Source of the DNA: Taibaiella sp965229095 | Lineage (GTDB): Bacteria; Bacteroidota; Bacteroidia; Chitinophagales; Chitinophagaceae | Reading direction: 5' to 3' | NCBI GenBank assembly: GCA_965229095.1 | Contig: OZ245855.1 | Coordinates: 3,720,001 to 3,784,000, forward strand | Length of the DNA: 64,000 nt | In this document: positions 33,631 to 42,684 of the stretch, one piece after another | Numbering within the stretch: the first letter of the stretch is position 1 | Layout of the letters: the number at the start of each line of letters is the position of its first letter | Notes under the pieces: generated by a model | The model's database searches: none | Seen by the model: the letters and a program-made list of their open reading frames with translations, nothing else | What the model was told of the DNA's origin: nothing | Program-made: the position numbers and the translations under genes

Positions 33631-35808
33631 ATGAAAAAGGAAACTCTACAAGTTAGAGGTACTAGGCTGTTCGCATCAGTTTTAGCCTCCCTTCTGGGTA
33701 TTTTAGTTTTTTCGCTTTCTGCCCAGGCCCAGCTTACTAAGAATTACGCAACGACCGCAGTGAGCCACAGTACTGGAGCAGCATTTTCGGGCACCTTTAA
33801 TGTTCCCGACTTTGCCAACGCTTCAGATGGCATGGAATCCACTTTTGCAACACTGAATGCTCAAACCATTCTCCTGGTATTGAACAATACAAGTTTTGTT
33901 GAGGTAGGTTTCCCATCCAATGTACCCCAGGGCGCGACTGTTTACATTCCCGTACAGGACGATACCACCCAGGGTTTGCTGTCTACGCTTGCCGGCGGTA
34001 CGCTCGGCAACCTGGTTACCGGCCTGCTTGGCGACCAGTTTATTGAAGTTACCGTAAAAAATTCGACCGGTGGGACCGTGGTGACGTACACTTCCCAGGG
34101 TAACGGACAGCGAAGTTTTGCACAGGGTAAATTCAATTTTGTAAAAGATGCCAATGGTCAATCGTACATCACCTTCAAGGCGGCAGCCGGAGTAAACTAC
34201 AGCCGTATCCGTATTACGGCCTCCACCAGTGGTTTGGTTGCGGCGAGCTACCAGCTTAAAGTTCAGGATGCATATTACTTAAGCGGTACTTATGACCCCT
34301 GCAGTCCTTTTGTAACTACTTCGTATGATGTGAGCGGTATTACCCTGGGCTTGCTTAATGGCAATGGTCTGCCGGTGAAAAACATACAACGCGCTATCGA
34401 TAGCGATACCAGCAATTTTTCCACTTTCGGTTACGGACTCGCTACAGTAGGTATTGGCTCTTCTTTCAGCCAGGACTTCTATTATTCCAATTTGTCAAAG
34501 CCAGGCGACCAGATCAAGGTTAAGCTGCGCTTCCCTGCCAGCCTGCTTTCGGCAAATGTATTGAATACGATTTCGTTCAGTGCTTACAGGAACGATACCT
34601 TATTAACTACCCGTAGCCTGAGCAGCATTTTAAATGTGCAGCTACTTGCTTTGCTTACCATTAATCTCAACAACAATATTCCCACCACGATCCAGATACC
34701 CGTGGACACATCCGCCGGGCAAACGATGCAATTCGACCGGGTAAGAATTAACTATGTACAACTGGCCAACGGTTCCCTCAATGAATTCATGGAGGTTTAC
34801 GGTGTAGACCGGGTACCAGCAGCACCTGTGGTACCCGTACCGCCGGTCAGCAGTTGTCCCGGTACCGCTATGCGTCTTGCGATTACCAACGTAAAACCAG
34901 GAACCAGCTACAAATGGTACAACAGTGCCGGCGCCGTTGTAAGCACCGATACCTTCTACAATATTACAGTACCTGCTAACGGGGTTACCGCCAATTATGC
35001 CGTTACTGCTTCAACCTGTCCCGGTGTAGAATCGATAGGTACACCTGTTGCCGTTACCGGTACTAATGCCAATTGTGTTGCCTTTAGCCCCGTTGCTTAC
35101 CTGCAGGGTGCTTTTGACGGCACCAGGAACAAGGATGTAACACCGGGCTGGGCAGCTATACTTGCGGCCAATGCTACCAGTCAACCTTATAATACAGCAG
35201 CTTTTTCCTACAACGGAACCGAAACAGTTAATGCAAGCATATTTACCTCTACTCCTGCTACCACAGATATTGTAGACTGGATGCTGCTGGAACTGAAAGA
35301 TAGCACCGGTAACGCCGTTGACCGTAAAGCAGTATTTGTGCTGGAAAACGGAAATGTAGCCAACCTGGACAAAACACAACCGGTAATGATGAAAGCCAAT
35401 GCAGGCTCTTATTACCTTACTATCCGTCACCGCAACCACCTGGGATTAAGCAGTAACCTGGTAGCCTACGGTGCAGGCGAAAACCTCTTCAACTTTACCA
35501 CGGCTACAGATGCTGATTTGTTCGGCGATGCCAATGCGTTTATCGTGATTGGCGGTAAAACTTCGATGCGCGGTGGAAATGCCAACAGCAATTTCAACAC
35601 CCGCTTCAATGGTGCAGCCAACGATCGCGATGCCATCCTTTCGGCCCTGAGCGGAGACGAAGGAACAACATTGTTTAATGTGTACAACGCAGCAGACGTA
35701 AACCTCGATGGTATGATTCGCTTTAACGGAGCTGCCAATGATCGCGATGCCCTGCTTCTGAACCTGGGCGGAAGCGAATTCATCACCATATTCGAGCAGA
35801 AAAAATAA
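33631..35808 (+). CDS. Large secreted protein with two C-terminal dockerin-like repeats
   Basis: A 725-residue protein with a long signal peptide (LFASVLASLLGILVFSLSAQAQ). The N-terminal two-thirds is beta-rich and Ser/Thr/Asn-rich, with one Ig-like module near PGTSYKWYNSAGAVVSTDTFYNITVPANG. Near the C-terminus two similar segments occur: FNTRFNGAANDRDAILSALSG and, after NAADVNLDGMI, RFNGAANDRDALLLNLGG. DxNxDG is a calcium-loop motif as in dockerins. This tail type is frequent in Bacteroidota surface proteins, and its partner is unknown. No T9SS type A domain is seen. The next gene, 193 bp on, does carry one. Confidence 0.75.
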   Translation: MKKETLQVRGTRLFASVLASLLGILVFSLSAQAQLTKNYATTAVSHSTGAAFSGTFNVPDFANASDGMESTFATLNAQTILLVLNNTSFVEVGFPSNVPQGATVYIPVQDDTTQGLLSTLAGGTLGNLVTGLLGDQFIEVTVKNSTGGTVVTYTSQGNGQRSFAQGKFNFVKDANGQSYITFKAAAGVNYSRIRITASTSGLVAASYQLKVQDAYYLSGTYDPCSPFVTTSYDVSGITLGLLNGNGLPVKNIQRAIDSDTSNFSTFGYGLATVGIGSSFSQDFYYSNLSKPGDQIKVKLRFPASLLSANVLNTISFSAYRNDTLLTTRSLSSILNVQLLALLTINLNNNIPTTIQIPVDTSAGQTMQFDRVRINYVQLANGSLNEFMEVYGVDRVPAAPVVPVPPVSSCPGTAMRLAITNVKPGTSYKWYNSAGAVVSTDTFYNITVPANGVTANYAVTASTCPGVESIGTPVAVTGTNANCVAFSPVAYLQGAFDGTRNKDVTPGWAAILAANATSQPYNTAAFSYNGTETVNASIFTSTPATTDIVDWMLLELKDSTGNAVDRKAVFVLENGNVANLDKTQPVMMKANAGSYYLTIRHRNHLGLSSNLVAYGAGENLFNFTTATDADLFGDANAFIVIGGKTSMRGGNANSNFNTRFNGAANDRDAILSALSGDEGTTLFNVYNAADVNLDGMIRFNGAANDRDALLLNLGGSEFITIFEQKK

Positions 35809-36001
35809 TCTTGTACTCCTTCATTTTACAGAAGGATAGGACCAGGAGCATTTTATGTCAGTGCACATTGTAAAAAGATAAATGATACCGGTATTCATTC
35901 GCCATAAAGACGGATGAATGCCGGTTTATCCCCAACACCAGCATTCCTGAATAAAAAATAGAACACCATTCCATTTTGCTAACCAATTTAATCTTGTTTT
36001 T

Positions 36002-37123
36002 ATGAAAAGGATATCTTTATTTTTAAGCGCATTATTCCTGGCCAATATAGCTGCCGATGCCCAGGGCATACAAGGTACCCTGGTCAATGGACAAAGCCCC
36101 AATGCCGTACGTGTGCGTATTAAAAACAATACTGCTGCCACATTAACCGGTAACCTGGTAAGCCTTAGGTTCTCGCTCAGGATACCAGATCAGGGTGCCG
36201 GTAATCCTAATATTGTCGCCACAAGCCTTATGACAAATGCGGGCAGCATTACCTACCCTGCTCCCTACAGCGAAACCAGCTACCGTTATTATGATGTTTC
36301 CGTTACCCTCAATGGAGGTAATCCTGTGAATATAGCCCCGGGCGCAGAGCTCGACGTTTTTAACGTTGCGTTCTCCAATGGCGGCAATAATTCCGGTGTA
36401 GAGCTTGTAGCCAAGGCATTTACCGGTCCGGGTTCTGCAGGTCCCAACAACGCTACAGAGTTTTATGCTTCCATAAACGGTGCTGACAATACCGATAACA
36501 CCACTCGTTTTTACAACAACGGGGTCAATTCTTCCGGTCTTTCCAATTCACCTACATTGAGTGTTGTGGGTCTTAGCGGTATCGTATTGCCAGTAAACTA
36601 CACCCATATCGAAGCCAATAAAGAAGGCAGCAATGCAGTAATTACCTGGGGTACTGCCAGCGAAAAAAACAATGCCGGTTTTGATATCGAGCGCAGCATC
36701 GATGGCAAAAACTTCAGCAAAATAGGCACCGTGCGCAGCCAGGCAGCCAATGGCAACAGCAGCAGCAAACTGGAATACAGCTTTATCGATAACAAAACCC
36801 TGGGCGGCGTTAACTACTACCGCCTCAAACAAAACGATATCGATGGTAACAGCCGTTTCAGCCAGGTAGTAAACGTAACATTTGATGCTTCCGGAAATGT
36901 GAAAACCTTCCCTAACCCTGCCAGCCGTAACGTTACCGTTGTAGCAGCAGGCGTACAAAGCATCGAAGTATATGCCATTACCGGTCAGAAGCTGAGTGTT
37001 CCCGTTACCTACGGCAGCACCAGCCACGAGGTAAATACCCAGGGCCTGGCCAATGGTAACTACACGCTGCGCATTACTACCGCCAATGGCGTAACCAACC
37101 AGAAAGTAGTAGTACAACACTAA
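36002..37123 (+). CDS. Secreted protein with T9SS type A sorting domain
   Basis: A 373-residue protein: signal peptide (MKRISLFLSALFLANIAADAQ), a beta-rich body with an Ig/FN3-like strand set (VITWGTASEKNNAGFDIERS, then YRLKQNDIDGNSRFSQVV), and a C-terminal sorting domain from about residue 300 (KTFPNPASRNVTV...IEVYAITGQKL...GLANGNYTLRI...QKVVVQ). That domain directs export across the outer membrane by the type IX system and is removed or anchored there. The ligand or substrate is unknown. A bidirectional terminator separates it from the convergent helicase. Confidence 0.9.
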   Translation: MKRISLFLSALFLANIAADAQGIQGTLVNGQSPNAVRVRIKNNTAATLTGNLVSLRFSLRIPDQGAGNPNIVATSLMTNAGSITYPAPYSETSYRYYDVSVTLNGGNPVNIAPGAELDVFNVAFSNGGNNSGVELVAKAFTGPGSAGPNNATEFYASINGADNTDNTTRFYNNGVNSSGLSNSPTLSVVGLSGIVLPVNYTHIEANKEGSNAVITWGTASEKNNAGFDIERSIDGKNFSKIGTVRSQAANGNSSSKLEYSFIDNKTLGGVNYYRLKQNDIDGNSRFSQVVNVTFDASGNVKTFPNPASRNVTVVAAGVQSIEVYAITGQKLSVPVTYGSTSHEVNTQGLANGNYTLRITTANGVTNQKVVVQH

Positions 37124-37148
37124 CCCATACCAATAACCGCAAATAAAG

Positions 37149-37173
37149 AACGGGATAGCTCAGCTATCCCGTT
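37149..37173. terminator. Bidirectional terminator
   Basis: Near-perfect 12-bp arms (37149-37160 and 37162-37173), so the real loop is a few bases wider. T-rich tracts lie on both sides. It serves the convergent genes 36002-37123 and 37181-38506. Confidence 0.8.
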
Positions 37174-37180
37174 TCTTTTA

Positions 37181-38506
37181 TTATTTGGCAACTTCTACTT
37201 TCGCTTTCTTGCCTTTGATCCGCTCCTCTTTAATAAGGTGGAGCGCATGGTTCACCTTGCTTTTGCGCACCGCCACAAAGGAGAAAAAATCCTTGACCTC
37301 GATAAGGCCGATATCTTCCTTTTTGAGCTCTGCTTTTTGGGAAAGAAACCCTACGATATCGATCTTATTCACCTTGTTCTTTTTGCCCAACGGGATATAC
37401 AACGTAGTCCACTTGGGCTTTTCGGGTATTTCGTAAGGGCCTTCCAGCCTGATCTCTTCTACAGGCGCTTGGATATAAGCAGGTAATTTTTCTTCCGGAG
37501 ATAAAATGAGGATCGCAGTACCGCTGGCTTCCATCCTTGCCGTACGCCCGTTACGGTGCGTGTACACATCTTCGCTCAGGGGCAGGTGATAATGGATAAT
37601 ATAACGGATATTGGGAATATCGAGACCCCTGGCCGCGAGGTCGGTCGTCACCAGGATATTGGTAGTGCCATTGCGGAACTTGCACAAAGCGCTGTCCCGG
37701 TCCCGCTGTTCCATCGCACCATGATAGAATTCGTTAATGATTCCGCTTTCCCAGAGCAGCTGGCTCGTCCGTTCTACCGATTCGCGGTGGTTGCAAAAAA
37801 TAATAGTAGACCGGTTGCCCAGGTAACAGACCAGGTTAAACAATGCTTGCAGCTTATCCCTGTCGCCCGAATGCACCACCTTTATGGCCAGGGCAGTATC
37901 CTTTTCCTCATCGGTAAGAAAATTAAGCTCCAGGGGAGCTTCCAGGCCTACAAATTCGGGGATCTCTACCGCGGCCGTAGCCGAAGTAAGTATGCGTTTT
38001 TCGAGGCTGGGCAAGGCTTCCAATATCTCCGACATTTCGTCCTGGAAACCCAGTTCCAGCGATTTGTCGAATTCGTCCAGCACCAGGGTCCTTATGTGTT
38101 CCGTTTTAATATTCTGTCTGCGGATATGATCGGCTATCCTGCCGGGTGTGCCTACCACAACGGCGGGAGGCTGTATCAGGTTATTCTCTTCGATCTCCCT
38201 TTTATGACCGCCGTAGCAGCAGGTGATCTTATAGCCCGTGCCCATTTGCTTGAACACCTTCTCGATCTGCATTGCCAGTTCGCGCGAAGGCACAATCACC
38301 ATGGCCTGTGTATGCTTGCTGTCGGGGTAGAGCTGGCTCAGTAGCGGCAAAAGAAAAGCGAGGGTCTTGCCCGAGCCCGTTGCCGACAGCAGTACCACAT
38401 CGGCATGTTGCTCGTTGCCGGCGACCGAGGCCAGTTGCATTTCGTTAAGCGCTTCTATATTAAGATTGGCCAGAATCTGCTCTGGATCGTAGTTTTTATG
38501 TTGCAT
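37181..38506 (-). CDS. DEAD/DEAH-box RNA helicase, DbpA-like
   Basis: A 441-residue ATP-dependent RNA helicase. Motif I SATGSGKT is at 41-48, motif Ib TPGRI, motif II DEFD (Phe where Ala is usual), motif III SAT, and motif VI HRNGRTARM. The C-terminal 75 residues (KWTTLYIPLGKKNKVNKIDIVGFL...FFSFVAVRKSK) match the RNA-binding domain of DbpA, which targets 23S rRNA during 50S assembly. The spare N-terminal Q motif is reduced, and the protein is a little shorter than E. coli DbpA (457 aa). Confidence 0.9.
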   Translation of the reverse strand: MQHKNYDPEQILANLNIEALNEMQLASVAGNEQHADVVLLSATGSGKTLAFLLPLLSQLYPDSKHTQAMVIVPSRELAMQIEKVFKQMGTGYKITCCYGGHKREIEENNLIQPPAVVVGTPGRIADHIRRQNIKTEHIRTLVLDEFDKSLELGFQDEMSEILEALPSLEKRILTSATAAVEIPEFVGLEAPLELNFLTDEEKDTALAIKVVHSGDRDKLQALFNLVCYLGNRSTIIFCNHRESVERTSQLLWESGIINEFYHGAMEQRDRDSALCKFRNGTTNILVTTDLAARGLDIPNIRYIIHYHLPLSEDVYTHRNGRTARMEASGTAILILSPEEKLPAYIQAPVEEIRLEGPYEIPEKPKWTTLYIPLGKKNKVNKIDIVGFLSQKAELKKEDIGLIEVKDFFSFVAVRKSKVNHALHLIKEERIKGKKAKVEVAK

Positions 38507-38628
38507 TGCCGCAAAAGTACGAAGAAGAAAGGGGCTTTCCTGTTATTTGAGCATCGAATATGCTTTCCCTTATCGCAGAACCGCGGGCGGTATCGAAAAG
38601 CAAGATGCCCGTACCCTTTTGTTTTACT

Positions 38629-38636
38629 TACATTTG
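38629..38636 (+). promoter_or_regulatory. Candidate -7 box TACATTTG for the NYN gene
   Basis: TACATTTG fits TAnnTTTG, 36 bp before the ATG at 38673. Confidence 0.4.
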
Positions 38637-38672
38637 TAGGGGCTTTACCGCCCTTTCAAAACACAATATGCT

Positions 38673-39422
38673 ATGGATAATACCAAAGACCTGAAACTTG
38701 CGGTACTGATCGATGCCGATAACGTACCTTATTCCAATGTAAAAGGCATGCTGGAAGAAATAGCGAAATACGGTACCCCTACCTTCAAAAGAATTTACGG
38801 CGACTGGACCAAGCCCACCTTGTCGGGCTGGAAAACCGTTTTACTCGAAAATGCCATTACGCCGATACAACAATATGCTTATACTACGGGAAAGAATGCC
38901 ACCGACGCGGCCCTCATCATCGATGCCATGGATATCCTGTACACCGGCGATGTAGATGGCTTCTGCATTATTTCCAGCGACAGCGACTTTACCCGCCTGG
39001 CTACGCGCCTGCGGGAAGCGGGCAAGCAGGTGATCGGGATCGGGGAAAGGAAAACACCGAAACCCTTTATCGCTTCCTGCAACAAATTTATTTACATCGA
39101 GATCCTGCCCAAAGAAACGGCAGAGCCGGAAGTACCATCGGCAAAGCCTGTAAAAAGGGAGAAAAAGGAAAAAGCAGGTAACAGTAATAAAGCACTTAAC
39201 AAGCTTATCATTGCCAGCATCCACGACCTGGGCGAAGAGGACGGCTGGGTATTCCTGGGTACACTAGGTAGCCTCATCCTCAAAAAACAACCCGATTTTG
39301 ATCCCCGGAACTTCGGGCATAAAAAACTGCTGGACCTGATCAAAACCATACCCGGCGTACTTATCGAAGAAAGGCTCAGCGGGAAAAACAATTCACCTCA
39401 TTTTTATGTGAGGGCCAAATAA
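38673..39422 (+). CDS. NYN-domain (PIN-like) RNase with C-terminal LOTUS/OST-HTH domain
   Basis: A 249-residue protein. The N-terminal NYN nuclease fold carries the acidic residues expected for metal binding: LIDADNVPYSNV near residues 12-22, DAALIIDAMDILYTGDVDGF and SSDSDFTRLATRLREAGKQVIGIGE. A charged linker (KPVKREKKEKAG) leads to a C-terminal region (LIIASIHDLGEEDGWVFLGTLGSLILKKQPDFDPRNFG) resembling OST-HTH/LOTUS RNA-binding modules. Such proteins are thought to process or degrade RNA in bacteria, and the target is unknown. It is divergent from the helicase, with 166 bp between the starts. Confidence 0.88.
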   Translation: MDNTKDLKLAVLIDADNVPYSNVKGMLEEIAKYGTPTFKRIYGDWTKPTLSGWKTVLLENAITPIQQYAYTTGKNATDAALIIDAMDILYTGDVDGFCIISSDSDFTRLATRLREAGKQVIGIGERKTPKPFIASCNKFIYIEILPKETAEPEVPSAKPVKREKKEKAGNSNKALNKLIIASIHDLGEEDGWVFLGTLGSLILKKQPDFDPRNFGHKKLLDLIKTIPGVLIEERLSGKNNSPHFYVRAK

Positions 39423-39446
39423 GCAAACCCTCAACCCCGTTCTTGT

Positions 39447-40157
39447 ATGCCTGCCGAAGACCGCAGCCGACTGTCCCGCCTCACGGCCATCCTGGTACTT
39501 TTGCAATCGGGCAAATTGGTTACTGCCACTATGCTGGCGCAAAAATTTGACATTAGCATAAGGACCATTTACCGCGATATAAAAGCGCTGGAACATGCCG
39601 GCATCCCCATTCTTGCAGAAGAAGGCAAAGGGTACCTGCTGATGGAAGGCTATACCTTACCGCCCGTCATGTTTACCGAAACAGAAGCCAATGCCCTGGT
39701 CACCGTCGAGCAATTGGTACTGAAAAATAAAGATGCCTCCCTGGTAAGAGATTACCGCGAAGCCGTAAACCGTGTAAAAGCCGTATTGCGGCATTCGCTC
39801 AAAGGCCGTTCCGAATTGCTGTCGCAAAGGATCGTATCGCGCCAGAACCCAGAAGAAATGCGTACCAGCAATTACCTTTCGGCGCTGCAGTTGGCCCTGA
39901 CCCATTTTAAAACCGTAAAGATCGATTACCTGTCCCAGGAGGAAGAGCCTACAGTGCGGGTCATAGAGCCATTTGCCTTGTACAGCACGCAGGAAAACTG
40001 GATCATGATTGCCTGGTGCCGGCTGCGTAAGGATTTCCGCTCCTTCCGGCTCGACCGCATCAGGGCCATGCACACTCAGGAAGAGCGTTTTGAGCCGCAT
40101 AAGCTCACGTTCCAGGAATATTTCGAAATCTGTAAAGAAAAATCGACCCACCCCTGA
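39447..40157 (+). CDS. YafY-type HTH/WYL transcriptional regulator
   Basis: A 236-residue regulator: DeoR-like helix-turn-helix (SRLTAILVLLQSGKLVTATMLAQKFDISIRTIYRDIKALEHAGIPI, residues 8-55) and a WYL ligand-sensing domain (VKIDYLSQEEEPTVRVIEPFALYSTQENWIMIAWCRLRKDFRSFRLDRI). It is followed 51 bp later by a GyrI-like protein and then a DUF1801 protein. This trio is common in Bacteroidota and suggests the regulator controls or senses with its neighbours. Confidence 0.92.
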   Translation: MPAEDRSRLSRLTAILVLLQSGKLVTATMLAQKFDISIRTIYRDIKALEHAGIPILAEEGKGYLLMEGYTLPPVMFTETEANALVTVEQLVLKNKDASLVRDYREAVNRVKAVLRHSLKGRSELLSQRIVSRQNPEEMRTSNYLSALQLALTHFKTVKIDYLSQEEEPTVRVIEPFALYSTQENWIMIAWCRLRKDFRSFRLDRIRAMHTQEERFEPHKLTFQEYFEICKEKSTHP

Positions 40158-40208
40158 CATATGGATGACACAAGCCCCCTGTAGTTTTGTCTTCTAAAAA
40201 TAAAAACA

Positions 40209-40670
40209 ATGACAGACACTACTTTAATGCCTTTTCACATCATAGGCATGGCGATCAGGACAACCAATGAGCAGGAACAAGCGGCAAAAGATATTCCACA
40301 GCTTTGGGCGGCATTTATGTCGGGCAACCCTGCCGCAAAAATCCCCGGTATCCTGGGCGAGGATATTTATTGCGTGTACACCGAGTATGAAAGCGATTAC
40401 ACGCGGCCTTATACCACTGTGCTGGGTTATAAAGTGGCCTCGCTCGACCATATTCCCGAAGGATTTAAAGGGCTTACTATCGCCGCAGGCTCGTATAAAA
40501 AAGTAAGCGCTGCCGGAAAGCTTACCGACAACATCGTGTACGATGCCTGGATCAAAATATGGGAAGCGGGCTGGGACCGCGCCTATACCACCGATTTTGA
40601 AGTGTACGGCGCCAAAGCCCAAAACCCGGAAGCCGCAGAAATGGATATCTTTATAGCCCTGAAAGGGTAA
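40209..40670 (+). CDS. GyrI-like effector-binding domain protein
   Basis: A 153-residue protein resembling AraC-type/BmrR effector-binding domains (FHIIGMAIRTTNEQEQAAKDIPQLWAAF at the N-terminus, YTTVLGYKVASLDHIPEGFKGLTIAAGSYKKVSAAG in the middle, DFEVYGAKAQNPEAAEMDIFIALKG at the C-terminus). Such stand-alone domains bind hydrophobic or cationic ligands, or inhibit gyrase as GyrI does. It lies in the same direction as the WYL regulator and 12 bp before the next gene. Confidence 0.88.
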   Translation: MTDTTLMPFHIIGMAIRTTNEQEQAAKDIPQLWAAFMSGNPAAKIPGILGEDIYCVYTEYESDYTRPYTTVLGYKVASLDHIPEGFKGLTIAAGSYKKVSAAGKLTDNIVYDAWIKIWEAGWDRAYTTDFEVYGAKAQNPEAAEMDIFIALKG

Positions 40671-40682
40671 AAACAAAAGATA

Positions 40683-41027
40683 ATGTTGCGTCCCATTGAT
40701 CAGTACTTCGACCACCTGGAAGAGCCGGCCAGAAGCTGTATGCATGCCTTGAGGCAATACTTGCAGCACTTCAAACCCGCCATAGAAGAGGCCTGGAAAT
40801 ACAGGATGCCCGTCTATATGTATAAAGGAAAGATGTTTTGCTATTTATGGACCCGCAAAAATGGTGGTCAGCCCTATTTGGGAATAGTAAAAGGCAACGA
40901 ATTACCCCACCCGGAGCTGATTCAGGAAGAGCGGAAAAAGATGAAGATTTTTCTGGTCGATCCGCAGGCCGATCTGCCGGCGCAAAAAATAAAAGCGCTG
41001 CTGGAGGCGGCCATGGCTCTTTATTAA
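40683..41027 (+). CDS. DUF1801/YdhG-like protein
   Basis: A 114-residue protein of the DUF1801 fold (frataxin-like, often called YdhG). PARSCMHALRQYLQHFKPAIEEAWKYRMPVYMYKGKMFCYLWTRKNGGQPYLGIVKG is the family core, and AQKIKALLEAAMALY ends it. The function is unknown. It starts 12 bp after the GyrI-like gene and is probably in one transcript with it. Confidence 0.88.
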   Translation: MLRPIDQYFDHLEEPARSCMHALRQYLQHFKPAIEEAWKYRMPVYMYKGKMFCYLWTRKNGGQPYLGIVKGNELPHPELIQEERKKMKIFLVDPQADLPAQKIKALLEAAMALY

Positions 41028-41143
41028 AAACAGGCAATGCCCGGAAAAAGGATATACTGGATAAGCATCTAAATTTATCTTTACCGAATTTAAACAAAAA
41101 ACCATTTTGATCATTATTCATACAAAGGTTTAGGTAATCCTTT

Positions 41144-41482
41144 ATGCAAATAGAATTCATGATACCCCGGGAAGAGAAATACATTTATGATTGGGAAACA
41201 AAGCGGAGTAAGGGTAAATGGAGTTATATCTCACTTACGGCTTTGATATGGGGTACTATGTTTCCGGTAATAATAACCGCATTTAAACTGGCAATCAAAG
41301 GGTTGCTTTCCTTCAATAGCTTGTCTGACTATGTATTTGCCCGCTCCTTCCTTCCTGTCTGGATCAAATTTGTAGCCGGGTTTTTCTTTTTCGCATTGTT
41401 TATGTGGTTCCTGGCAAAAAAAAAATACCAGATGCTGAAGCGGAAACAAGCAGCGCAACAGGGATTAGGCATTCCCAACTAG
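41144..41482 (+). CDS. Small membrane protein of unknown function
   Basis: A 112-residue protein with two membrane segments (about residues 27-50 and 73-92: WIKFVAGFFFFALFMWFLA) flanked by basic stretches and a cytosolic KKKYQMLKRKQAAQQG tail. No family was recognised. The ATG at 41144 has no signal peptide before it. It lies upstream of pheS on the same strand. Confidence 0.6.
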   Translation: MQIEFMIPREEKYIYDWETKRSKGKWSYISLTALIWGTMFPVIITAFKLAIKGLLSFNSLSDYVFARSFLPVWIKFVAGFFFFALFMWFLAKKKYQMLKRKQAAQQGLGIPN

Positions 41483-41539
41483 CCGTTTTTTCCGCTTCGG
41501 CTATTTTGCCCCGGCATTTCGTGTATTCCATGGGAATCT

Positions 41540-41547
41540 TATCTTTG
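41540..41547 (+). promoter_or_regulatory. Candidate -7 box TATCTTTG for pheS
   Basis: TATCTTTG fits TAnnTTTG and ends 7 bp before the ATG at 41555, so the transcript leader would be very short. Confidence 0.45.
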
Positions 41548-41554
41548 CTGCCTT

Positions 41555-42583
41555 ATGGAATCGTTGAAAGCGCGTATTGAAGCGTTAACCCAGGAAATCA
41601 AAGCTATTGTACCGGCCAACAAGGAAGAGCTGGAAGCTTTTCGGATCAAATACCTTGGCACCAAAGGCATCGTTAAAGATATATTTGGTGAGATGAAGGA
41701 TGTGGCGCCGGCGTCCAAAAAAGAAGCAGGTCAATTGTTGAATGCCTTTAAACAATTTGCGGAAGGACATTACGAAAGTTTTGCGCACCTGCAGCAAAGC
41801 AAGGGCCGTAATGAGCAATTTGCTGATCTTTCCCTGCCCGGAACCGATATTCCTGCCGGTACAAGGCATCCCCTGCGTACCGTCGAGAACAAGATCGTTG
41901 AAATATTTGAACGCCTGGGATTCGGTGTTGCGGAAGGACCTGAGATAGAAGACGACTGGCATAACTTTACCGCGCTCAATATGCCTGAAGACCATACCGC
42001 CCGCGATATGCAGGATACCTTCTACGTAGCGCAGAACCCCGATTGGCTGTTGCGTACCCATACCTCTTCGGTACAGGCAAGGGTTTTGGAAGAAGGAACC
42101 TTGCCGGTGAGGGTTATATGCCCCGGCCGCGTGTACCGCAACGAAACCATCAGCGCCCGGGCGCATTGTTTTTTCCACCAATGCGAAGGCCTGTATATTG
42201 ACGAGCATGTTTCCTTTGCTGATCTGAAACAAACCTTATATGCCTTTGTGACCGAAATGTTTGGCCCAGATACCAAAGTACGCTTCCGTCCTTCGTATTT
42301 CCCCTTTACCGAGCCCAGCGCCGAGATGGATATCAGTTGTACAGTATGCGGCGGCAAGGGTTGCAGCCTCTGCAAACATTCCGGCTGGGTGGAGATACTG
42401 GGTTGCGGCATGGTACACCCCGATCTGCTGCGCAACTTCAATATAGACCCCGAACGATACAGCGGCTTTGCCTTCGGCATGGGCGTAGAGCGTATTACCC
42501 AGGTAAGGTACCAGGTAAACGACCTGCGCCTGTATTCCCAGAACGACGTGCGTTTCCTGCGGCAATTCAGCGTAAATACTTAA
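41555..42583 (+). CDS. pheS: Phenylalanyl-tRNA synthetase alpha subunit
   Basis: A 342-residue class II aminoacyl-tRNA synthetase subunit that charges tRNA-Phe with phenylalanine, with PheT elsewhere. Motif 2 is RVYRNETISARAHCFFHQCEG and motif 3 is GFAFGMGVERITQVRYQVND. The N-terminal coiled coil covers about residues 1-90. FRPSYFPFTEPSAEMDI is the phenylalanine-pocket block. A Cys-rich insert (CTVCGGKGCSLCKHSGW) with CxxC pairs resembles a zinc knuckle and is not universal in the family. It has its own promoter box and a terminator at 42594. pheT is not adjacent. Confidence 0.97.
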   Translation: MESLKARIEALTQEIKAIVPANKEELEAFRIKYLGTKGIVKDIFGEMKDVAPASKKEAGQLLNAFKQFAEGHYESFAHLQQSKGRNEQFADLSLPGTDIPAGTRHPLRTVENKIVEIFERLGFGVAEGPEIEDDWHNFTALNMPEDHTARDMQDTFYVAQNPDWLLRTHTSSVQARVLEEGTLPVRVICPGRVYRNETISARAHCFFHQCEGLYIDEHVSFADLKQTLYAFVTEMFGPDTKVRFRPSYFPFTEPSAEMDISCTVCGGKGCSLCKHSGWVEILGCGMVHPDLLRNFNIDPERYSGFAFGMGVERITQVRYQVNDLRLYSQNDVRFLRQFSVNT

Positions 42584-42593
42584 AATTACCCGG

Positions 42594-42626
42594 TAGGTCA
42601 TTGATTGCAGTCAATGACCTATTTTT
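42594..42626 (+). terminator. Intrinsic terminator after pheS
   Basis: An 11-bp perfect stem (42594-42604 and 42611-42621) with a 6-nt loop and five T, 10 bp after the stop. Confidence 0.9.
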
Positions 42627-42684
42627 ACAAGCCATAATAAAAAATGATCCGGTTGCATAGCCGGGCAAAAACCATATCACTTCC

